Below, piece after piece: positions 54,715 through 61,192 of a stretch of DNA of 64,000 nucleotides. This stretch comes from Trueperaceae bacterium. Lineage in GTDB: Bacteria; Deinococcota; Deinococci; Deinococcales; Trueperaceae. Numbering within the stretch: position 1 is the first letter of the stretch; each line of letters starts with the position of its first letter. Position numbers and translations under genes: made by a program. The notes under the pieces are model-generated. The model searched no databases and had not been told where the DNA came from. It was given only the letters and a program-made list of their open reading frames with translations. The stretch lies in the NCBI GenBank assembly GCA_036381035.1, contig DASVDQ010000106.1, positions 1 through 64,000 of the forward strand, read 5' to 3'.

Positions 54715-55533
54715 GTGATCCCCGGATCCAAGTCCGTGCGCAAGGTGTTGCCCCTAGCCCTGGGCGCGGCCCTGGCCGTGGCGGCGCTCGCCGCCGAGGC
54801 CGGCGCCGACCTGGCCGTGAGCAACCACCCCGAGCTGGGCGAGATAGTCGTCGACGGCGCCGGCAACACGCTCTACGTCTTCGCCCCCGACGCGCAGGGC
54901 GAGAGCACCTGCTACGAGACCTGCGCGGCGAACTGGCCGCCCCTCGTCTCCGACGGCGAGGTGACCGCGGGCGAGGGCCTCTCCCAGGACCTCGTCGGCG
55001 CCGTCACGCGCACCGACGGCTCAGAGCAGGTCACCTACGGCGGCTGGCCTCTCTACACCTTCGTCCGCGACACCGAGGCCGGCCAGGCCAACGGCCAGGG
55101 CGTCAACGACGCCTGGTTCGCGATCGCGCCGGACGGCACGCCCGTGGGCATGCCGGCGACCGAGGACGCCGAGGGCGAGGGCGGCGAGGACGCCGGAGGC
55201 GCTGACGGAGGCGACGCCGGCGGAGCCGGCGGCGACGACATGGCCGCCCTCATGAAGGAGGGCGCCGCGGTGTTCGCCCGCATCTGCGCCGCCTGCCACG
55301 GCGCCAACGGCGACGAGGCGCTCGTCGAGCACGCCGCCATCCTCGCCAACAACCCGCGCCTGGAGAACGTCAACAGGGTCGTCAGGCGCATCATCCACGG
55401 CGGCGGCTACATGCCGCCCGTCGGTCGAGACCTGTCGGACCGCGAGGTCGCCGCCGTCGCCACCTTCGTCCGCAACTCCTTCGGCAACGACTTCGGTCCC
55501 GTCGGAGAGGAGGCTGCCGCTGAGATGCGCTGA
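54715..55533 (+). CDS. PF03640-type repeat/cytochrome c fusion protein
   Basis: 272 residues from GTG 54715, selected for AGGAGG 9 bases upstream and the signal peptide it exposes. Residues ~25-150 are two units of the secreted PF03640 (lipoprotein_15) repeat (Thr-Leu-Tyr-Val-Phe, Cys-Tyr-Glu-Thr-Cys-Ala-Ala-Asn-Trp-Pro-Pro, Trp-Pro-Leu-Tyr-Thr-Phe). A Gly/Asp/Glu linker follows, then a monoheme cytochrome c: Cys191-Ala-Ala-Cys194-His195, and distal Met233 in Gly-Gly-Tyr-Met-Pro-Pro. It is the obvious electron acceptor for the PQQ dehydrogenase encoded 90 bases on, and needs the Ccm system. Confidence 0.9.
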   Translation: MIPGSKSVRKVLPLALGAALAVAALAAEAGADLAVSNHPELGEIVVDGAGNTLYVFAPDAQGESTCYETCAANWPPLVSDGEVTAGEGLSQDLVGAVTRTDGSEQVTYGGWPLYTFVRDTEAGQANGQGVNDAWFAIAPDGTPVGMPATEDAEGEGGEDAGGADGGDAGGAGGDDMAALMKEGAAVFARICAACHGANGDEALVEHAAILANNPRLENVNRVVRRIIHGGGYMPPVGRDLSDREVAAVATFVRNSFGNDFGPVGEEAAAEMR

Positions 55534-55623
55534 GAGGAGTCGAGAGCCGGAAGGTCTGCTTCGCAACGGAACACGAGAGAGCCTTGCTTGCATCGAGCCG
55601 TTCGGCACGGAGGAGGAAGATCG

Positions 55624-57372
55624 ATGAGACCCCAGCGGAAGCTACGCATCGTCACCCTCGTGGCGGCAGCCGCCTTGGCCGGCTTCGGCCTCGCGCAGAC
55701 CGACGAGGACATGCTCAACCCCCCGCCCGGCGAGTGGCCTCAGTTCGGGCGCGACTCGTTGGCGAACCGCTACAGCCCGCTCGACCAGATCAACACCGAG
55801 AACGTGGCCGACCTGCAGCTCGCGTGGGTCCGTGACATGGGCTACCGGCAGACGTTCCAGGGCACGCCCACGGTGTGGAACGGCATCATGTACGTGGCCA
55901 CCCAGACCGGCGTGACGGCCCTGGACGCCACCGACGGCTCCACCGTCTGGGAGTACAGCTCCCCCAACGAGGGCGAGGTCATCAACGACTCCGCCACGCG
56001 CGGCGCGCCCCTCGTCTACGACGGCAAGGTCTTCGCGAACCTGCGCTACGGCGCCACCGTCGCCCTCGACGCCGCGACCGGCGAGGAGCTCTGGAAGGTC
56101 CAGGTCACCAACGAGGCCCTGAACGAGGGCTTCACCACGAACCCGATCTGGGCTGACGGCAAGGTCATCGTCTCGCCCTCGGGCGCCGACTCCGGCGGCG
56201 CGCCGGGACGCATCCTGGCCCTCAACCCCGAGGACGGCGAGATCCTGTGGACCTTCAACATCATCCCGACCGGTCCCGAGGACCCCGCCTGGGCGACCTG
56301 GAACAACCCGCCGTCCTGGGAAGCCGGCATCGGCGGCGCCTCGGCGTGGAACGCGGGCGCCTACGACCCCGAGACCAACACGATCGTCTGGGGCACCGGC
56401 CAGCCGACCCCGTGGGACCGCGTCGACCCGCGCCGCGCCGACCCCGAGGGCGAGGTCACCGACGACCTCTACGCGAACACGTGGGTGGGGCTCGACGCCG
56501 ACACCGGCGAGCTGAAGTGGTACCGCCAGGCCCTGCCGGGCGACGAGTGGGACTACGACCAGCACCAGGTGCCGACGTTCGCCACCGTCGACTGGAACGG
56601 CGAGCAGCGCCGCGTGGCGATCATGGGCTCCTCGACGGGCTACATCTTCGTCGTCGACGCCGACACGGGCGAGCAGCTCGCCAACCACCCGGCCTTCACC
56701 ACCGCGGTCCCCGACGCGGAGTACACCATCATCCTCGGCTACGACGACGACGGCCGCGCCATCGTGAACGAGGAGGCGCGCGAGTCGAACCAGGCCTTCG
56801 CCGAGACCTTCGACTTCTTCGACATGTGCCCCGGCCTGCGCTGGGCGCACATCGCGCCGCCGGCCTTCAGCCCTGACACAGGCCTGTACTACCGGCCGAA
56901 CAACACCGCCTGCATCGAGTTCGGCTCGGTCTCGATCCCCGACGACTGGCAGCCCGGCGAGCGCGCGTTCGACTGGGAGACCGGCGAGAACACGTGGTTC
57001 GACCGCCTCGGCGGCCTCAGCGCCTTCGACCCGGTGACGGGCGAGGTCGTCTGGGAGTTCACGTACGACTACGGCTACGACGCCGGACCGGTCGTGACGG
57101 CGGGCGGCCTCGTCTTCTCCGCCTTCACCGACCGCACCTTCCGCGCGTTCGACGCCGCGACCGGCGAGCTGCTGTGGAGCCACCCCCTGTCCACGGGCTC
57201 CAACGCCGGCACCATCACCTACGAGGTCGACGGCGAGCAGTACGTGGCCACCATGGTCGGCAAGACCGGCTTCGCGGCCGGCGGGGCGATCCCCGACTAC
57301 AACCCCGAGGTCGAGGACCTGTTCGTGCCCCCGACGGGCGGCGTGGCGGTCTTCGTCTTCAAGCTGCCGTAA
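55624..57372 (+). CDS. PQQ-dependent dehydrogenase (quinoprotein)
   Basis: 582 residues from ATG 55624 (GGAGG 7 bases upstream), signal peptide ending Gly-Leu-Ala-Gln. Eight-bladed propeller repeats of the Ala-Leu-Asp-Ala-x-Thr-Gly-Glu-x-x-Trp type. Aligning by eye to methanol dehydrogenases, Glu-Trp-Asp310-Tyr-Asp312 supplies the catalytic Asp and the +2 Asp typical of lanthanide enzymes (XoxF type). The usual metal-ligand Asn of Thr-Gly-Asn-Pro is Gln260, and the usual Glu appears as Asp189. The vicinal Cys-Cys of MxaF/XoxF is absent; only two Cys occur, far apart. It probably oxidises an alcohol or similar substrate in the periplasm. No PQQ biosynthesis genes are in the window. Confidence 0.9.
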   Translation: MRPQRKLRIVTLVAAAALAGFGLAQTDEDMLNPPPGEWPQFGRDSLANRYSPLDQINTENVADLQLAWVRDMGYRQTFQGTPTVWNGIMYVATQTGVTALDATDGSTVWEYSSPNEGEVINDSATRGAPLVYDGKVFANLRYGATVALDAATGEELWKVQVTNEALNEGFTTNPIWADGKVIVSPSGADSGGAPGRILALNPEDGEILWTFNIIPTGPEDPAWATWNNPPSWEAGIGGASAWNAGAYDPETNTIVWGTGQPTPWDRVDPRRADPEGEVTDDLYANTWVGLDADTGELKWYRQALPGDEWDYDQHQVPTFATVDWNGEQRRVAIMGSSTGYIFVVDADTGEQLANHPAFTTAVPDAEYTIILGYDDDGRAIVNEEARESNQAFAETFDFFDMCPGLRWAHIAPPAFSPDTGLYYRPNNTACIEFGSVSIPDDWQPGERAFDWETGENTWFDRLGGLSAFDPVTGEVVWEFTYDYGYDAGPVVTAGGLVFSAFTDRTFRAFDAATGELLWSHPLSTGSNAGTITYEVDGEQYVATMVGKTGFAAGGAIPDYNPEVEDLFVPPTGGVAVFVFKLP

Positions 57373-57380
57373 GCCACGGG

Positions 57381-57397
57381 CGGGACCGACAGTCCCG
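57381..57397 (+). terminator. Small hairpin just after the PQQ-dehydrogenase stop
   Basis: 57381-57386 (CGGGAC) pairs with 57392-57397 around 5 bases. It lies 8 bases past the stop and just ahead of a larger hairpin. Confidence 0.35.
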
Positions 57398-57407
57398 CAG
57401 AGACAAG

Positions 57408-57443
57408 GACGCGGACCGGGAGCAGCAGTTCCCGGTCCGCGTC
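57408..57443 (+). terminator. Strong intrinsic-terminator-like hairpin after the PQQ dehydrogenase
   Basis: 57408-57421 pairs perfectly with 57430-57443 (14 bp) around an 8-base loop, followed by GGTTGGT. It should end most transcripts of the cytochrome-dehydrogenase unit and separate it from the next gene, which has TAGAGT (57471-57476) as a possible -10. Confidence 0.65.
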
Positions 57444-57506
57444 GGTTGGTAGGGCGGCGTGCCCCTGGTCTAGAGTCCCTGCATACAAGGAAAGCGAGGC
57501 CGACGA

Positions 57507-59477
57507 GTGCGAACGCGCCTGCTAGCCCTCACCCTCTGCCTGACAGTCCTCGGTCAGCTCGCCTCCGCTCAGGAGGGCGCCTTCGAGCTGGCGTTCTGCG
57601 CCCAGCCCTCCAGCTACCCCATCTCAGACAGGGAGCGCGGCGGCTTCGACGTCGAGATCGCGGAGATCCTCGCCGACGAGCTCGGCGCCACCGCGACGTT
57701 CACCTGGACGCAGTTCGACGACTTCGGCATCAGGGACACGCTGCACGCCGGGGTCTGCGACGTCGCCGTCGGGGTATCGGAGGGCGTCGCCGAGATGATG
57801 ACGACGGTCCCCTACCTCGACGCCGCCTACGCCTTCGTCACGCGGCAGGAGGACGGCCTCACCATCGAGTCGCTCGACGACCCGCAGCTCCGCGAGCTGC
57901 GCATCGGCACCTACCAGTCCGCGCTCCCGACCTTCGCGCTGCGGAACCGGGGCATCCTCGAGAACGTCACCGAGTACGCGGCCGTCATCACGCCCACGGG
58001 CGTCGACCCGCACACGCCCATCCTCGACGGCCTCGTCAACGGCGAGGTGGACGTGGCCATCGTCTACGGCCCCTACGCGGCCGCCAGGGCCGCCGAGGAG
58101 GAGGTCGCGCTGAGCGTCACCCCGCTGACGCCCCAGGTCGACGTCGGCCCCTCGCTCCTGCAGCTCTCGCGCATCCTCACCATCGGAGTGCGCCCGCGCG
58201 ACGAGTCGCTGCGCGACGCCATCGACCGCGCCCTCGCCGCGCGTTGGGAGGACGTGCAGGCGGTGCTCGACGCCTACGGCGTCCCGCGCTTCCCCGTGTC
58301 GCGCCCCGTGTTCACCGACGAGCTCGCCGGCACGGTCAAGGTCGGCGTGATCTTCCCCGCCAGCACGCCAGCGGCGCTGCCCAACGGCCCTGTGGGCGAC
58401 GTCGCCCGCCTGGGCGCGGCGGTCGCCGAGAGCGCCGTCTCCCGGGGCGGGGACGCGCAGCCCAGGTTCCGCGTGCTCGACGCGCACGCGCCCACGCTCG
58501 CGTCCGCCGAGAGGGCCGCCCGGCGGCTGGTCGCCGTGGACGGCGTCAGCGCCCTGGTGGGCGGCTACGACGAGGAGCAGGCGCGCGCCCTCGCCGCGGT
58601 GGCTGCCGAGCTCGGCGTGCCCTTCTTCAACGCCGGCTCCGGCGACGACGCCCTGCGCTCCTCCGCCTGCTACCCGACGACGTTCCACGTGGCGCCGAGC
58701 ACCGCCATGATGGTCGCGGCCAGCCTCACCGCCGTCGCGCCGGACGCCGCGGCCGTCTACGCGGTCATCGAGGGCGCGGACCGCGCCGAGGCGCTCGCCC
58801 CGTACGTCGAGGAGGTCGTGACCGCCGCCGGCGCCGCCCTGGCCGGCACGGCCACGGTGGAGCCGGGTCAGTTCGTCTTCTTCCCCCTGCTCCAGGAGAT
58901 CGCCGGCACGGGAGCCGACGCGGTCCTCCTCATCGCGTCCTCCGACGCGCAGGAGCAGTTCATCAGCCAGGCCTCAGCCGTCGTCCCCGACGCACGCCTG
59001 GTCGGCGTGAGCCCCGTGGGCGGCCAGTCGCGGCCGTACCTCGAGCGCTTCCGCCAGGTGGCGCCGGGCGGCGCGCCCGACCCGCGGGTCGTGGCGTGGG
59101 ACCCCGCCGTGGACTCGGACCTCAACGAGACCTACGCCTCGCGCACCGGCGAGCCCATGGAGCCCGCCGCCTGGACCACGTACGCCGCGATCGTCGCCAC
59201 GTTCGAGGCCGCGCGCGCGGGAGCGCTCGGCTCCCCCGAGGAGCTGGCCGCGTTCCTCCGCGACCCGGCCTCCGCGATCGACGTGGGCAAGGGCGAGCCC
59301 GTGACGTTCCGCGAGGACGGGCAGATGCTGCAGGAGCTCTACGTCATAGAGGCCGACCCCGAGGCGCGCTGGGGTCGCACCGCGGCCGCCCGCACGGCCA
59401 TCGCCACGGTCGCCGAGGTCGTGCCAGCCTCGCTCACCGCCGACGCGGCGCTGCCGGCCACCTGCGAGGCGCCCTGA
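57507..59477 (+). CDS. Fusion of a MoxJ/XoxJ-like type 2 and a LivJ-like type 1 periplasmic binding protein
   Basis: 656 residues, GTG after AAGGAAA. Signal peptide ends Leu-Ala-Ser-Ala-Gln. Residues ~25-270 are a family 3-type binding domain (Tyr-Pro-Ile-Ser-Asp-Arg ... Gly-Phe-Asp-Val-Glu-Ile-Ala; Gly-Val-Cys-Asp-Val-Ala-Val-Gly-Val), as in quinoprotein-associated MoxJ/XoxJ proteins. Residues ~280-640 form a type 1 fold like branched amino acid binding proteins (Val-Lys-Val-Gly-Val-Ile-Phe-Pro, Leu-Val-Gly-Gly-Tyr, Pro-Phe-Phe-Asn-Ala-Gly-Ser). Separate proteins of both kinds occur beside PQQ alcohol dehydrogenases; here they are one chain. The stop overlaps the next gene's start. Confidence 0.85.
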   Translation: MRTRLLALTLCLTVLGQLASAQEGAFELAFCAQPSSYPISDRERGGFDVEIAEILADELGATATFTWTQFDDFGIRDTLHAGVCDVAVGVSEGVAEMMTTVPYLDAAYAFVTRQEDGLTIESLDDPQLRELRIGTYQSALPTFALRNRGILENVTEYAAVITPTGVDPHTPILDGLVNGEVDVAIVYGPYAAARAAEEEVALSVTPLTPQVDVGPSLLQLSRILTIGVRPRDESLRDAIDRALAARWEDVQAVLDAYGVPRFPVSRPVFTDELAGTVKVGVIFPASTPAALPNGPVGDVARLGAAVAESAVSRGGDAQPRFRVLDAHAPTLASAERAARRLVAVDGVSALVGGYDEEQARALAAVAAELGVPFFNAGSGDDALRSSACYPTTFHVAPSTAMMVAASLTAVAPDAAAVYAVIEGADRAEALAPYVEEVVTAAGAALAGTATVEPGQFVFFPLLQEIAGTGADAVLLIASSDAQEQFISQASAVVPDARLVGVSPVGGQSRPYLERFRQVAPGGAPDPRVVAWDPAVDSDLNETYASRTGEPMEPAAWTTYAAIVATFEAARAGALGSPEELAAFLRDPASAIDVGKGEPVTFREDGQMLQELYVIEADPEARWGRTAAARTAIATVAEVVPASLTADAALPATCEAP

Positions 59478-61192
59478 GGCCGAGGAACGCCCTGGGGCTG
59501 TGCCTGGCCCTGGCCGCCGTCGCCGGCCTCTCGGCGGCGCGGGGACAGGGCGCGGCCGGCGACTGGCTGCAGCTCGGCGGCGACCCGTCGGGCACGCGCT
59601 TCAGCGCCCTCGACCAGATCGACGTGACGAACGTTTCTCGGCTGCGGGTCGCCTGGGTCGCCGAGCTGGGCTTCACCGGACGCGTCCAGGGCGCTCCCGC
59701 CGCCTGGGACGGCGTCCTGTTCGTGAGCACGGAGACCGGGGTGCTGGCGCTCGACGGCGCCACCGGCGCGCTGCTGTGGCGCTACGAGGAGGGGACGGGC
59801 GACAGGACCACCGCGGGCCTGCCCGTGCAAGCGCCGCGCGGGAGCCCGGTCGTGGCGCCGGACGGTGAGGGCGCGACGGTGTTCGCCTCGCTGCCCTCGG
59901 CGCCGGCGGTGGTGGCGCTCGACGCCGTCACCGGCGCGCTGCGCTGGCGCACCGACGTGGGGCACCCCGACTTCGCCGAGGCCCTCAGGACGAACCCGCT
60001 CCTGGCCGGCGACGTGCTCGTCGTGGGCCCCACGGGTGCCGACCTCAGCCCCGTGCCCGGCCGGCTCGTCGCCCTCGACCCCGCCACGGGCGAGGTCGTC
60101 TGGACCTTCGACACCGTGCCGGTGGCGGAGGACGACCCGGCGCGCGCGACCTGGGGCCCCTACCCGCCCGGCCGCAGCTTCGGCGTGGGGGGCGGGTCGG
60201 CGTGGAACGCCGGCGCCTACGACCCCGTCTCCGGCGTGGTCGTCTACGGCACGGGGCAGCCCATACCCTCCGACAACCTCGACCCGCGACGCTTCGACGG
60301 GGACGGGCCCGTCACGCCCGACCTCTACACCTCGAGCTTCGTGGGGCTAGACGCCGCCACCGGCGAGCTGAGGTGGTTCCACCAGGTCGTCCCCGGCGAC
60401 GAGTGGGGCTACGACCAGCACACGGTCCCCGTGGTCGTCGACCTGCCTGCCGGGGAGGGGACCGTGCGCGCGGCGCTCCTCGCCACGACGACGGGGTTCC
60501 TCCTCGCCGTCGACGTCGCCACGGGCGAGCTGCTGGCCGCCCACCGGATGGTCGAGGAGGCGAACGTTCACGTGGGGTACGACGACGCGGGGCGCCCCGT
60601 CATCGACGAGAGCATGCGCCGCACCTCGCCGGACGAGGTCCTGCGCGTCTGTCCCGGCAGCCGCTGGGCCAGCATCGCGCCGGCGGCCTACAGCCCCGTC
60701 ACGGGCCTCCTCTACCGCCCCAACGACACGGCGTGCTCGCGCCAGGGGGCGGTCAACGCCCCCGACGACTGGCAGCCCGGCGCCAGGCCGAACTGGCTCC
60801 TGGTCGAGGTGAGGCTGGCGGAGGACTACTTCGCGCGCTGGGGAGCGCTGTCGGCTCTGGACCCCGTCACGGGCGAGGTCGCCTGGAGCTTCGACGTCCC
60901 CTACCCGCACGACGCCGGGGCGCTGGCCACGGCCGGCGGGCTCGTCTTCTCCGCCTTCGCCGACAGGCAGTTCAGGGCCTTCGACGCCGCCACCGGCGCG
61001 GTGCTGTGGAGCCAGGTGCTCACGGCGCACTCCGACGCCGCGCCCGTCACCTACCTGGCCGGCGGCGTGCAGTACGTGGCCGTGATGGCCGGCCGGGACA
61101 CGCCCGTGCCCAGCCTGCCGGCCACGGGCCTGCCCGCCTCGCTCACGGGCCCGGCCACGCTGTTCGCGTTCGCGCTGCCGCGCCCACCCTGA
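59474..61192 (+). CDS. PQQ-dehydrogenase paralogue lacking the catalytic Asp; probable CTG start
   Basis: 572 residues. No ATG, GTG or TTG sits upstream of the signal peptide. CTG 59474 overlaps the previous stop as CTGA, has GAGG in front (59466-59469) and gives Arg-Pro-Arg-Asn-Ala-Leu-Gly-Leu-Cys-Leu-Ala-Leu, a clean signal peptide. The propeller and many blocks match the dehydrogenase at 55624-57372 (Tyr-Gly-Thr-Gly-Gln-Pro, Tyr-Arg-Pro-Asn-Asp-Thr-Ala-Cys, Asp-Asp-Trp-Gln-Pro-Gly), but the active-site block is Glu-Trp-Gly312-Tyr-Asp314: catalytic Asp is Gly. It may be a non-catalytic partner, a PQQ or metal binder, or use another mechanism. Its end overlaps the convergent VWA gene by 50 bases. 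Confidence 0.85.
   Translation: MRPRNALGLCLALAAVAGLSAARGQGAAGDWLQLGGDPSGTRFSALDQIDVTNVSRLRVAWVAELGFTGRVQGAPAAWDGVLFVSTETGVLALDGATGALLWRYEEGTGDRTTAGLPVQAPRGSPVVAPDGEGATVFASLPSAPAVVALDAVTGALRWRTDVGHPDFAEALRTNPLLAGDVLVVGPTGADLSPVPGRLVALDPATGEVVWTFDTVPVAEDDPARATWGPYPPGRSFGVGGGSAWNAGAYDPVSGVVVYGTGQPIPSDNLDPRRFDGDGPVTPDLYTSSFVGLDAATGELRWFHQVVPGDEWGYDQHTVPVVVDLPAGEGTVRAALLATTTGFLLAVDVATGELLAAHRMVEEANVHVGYDDAGRPVIDESMRRTSPDEVLRVCPGSRWASIAPAAYSPVTGLLYRPNDTACSRQGAVNAPDDWQPGARPNWLLVEVRLAEDYFARWGALSALDPVTGEVAWSFDVPYPHDAGALATAGGLVFSAFADRQFRAFDAATGAVLWSQVLTAHSDAAPVTYLAGGVQYVAVMAGRDTPVPSLPATGLPASLTGPATLFAFALPRPP

Noticed and set aside
57446-59473. Open frame running into the quinoprotein paralogue from upstream (1248 codons in total)
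   Set aside because: The first ~676 codons are an Arg-rich shadow of the binding-protein fusion. Only the part from CTG 59474 is protein-like.
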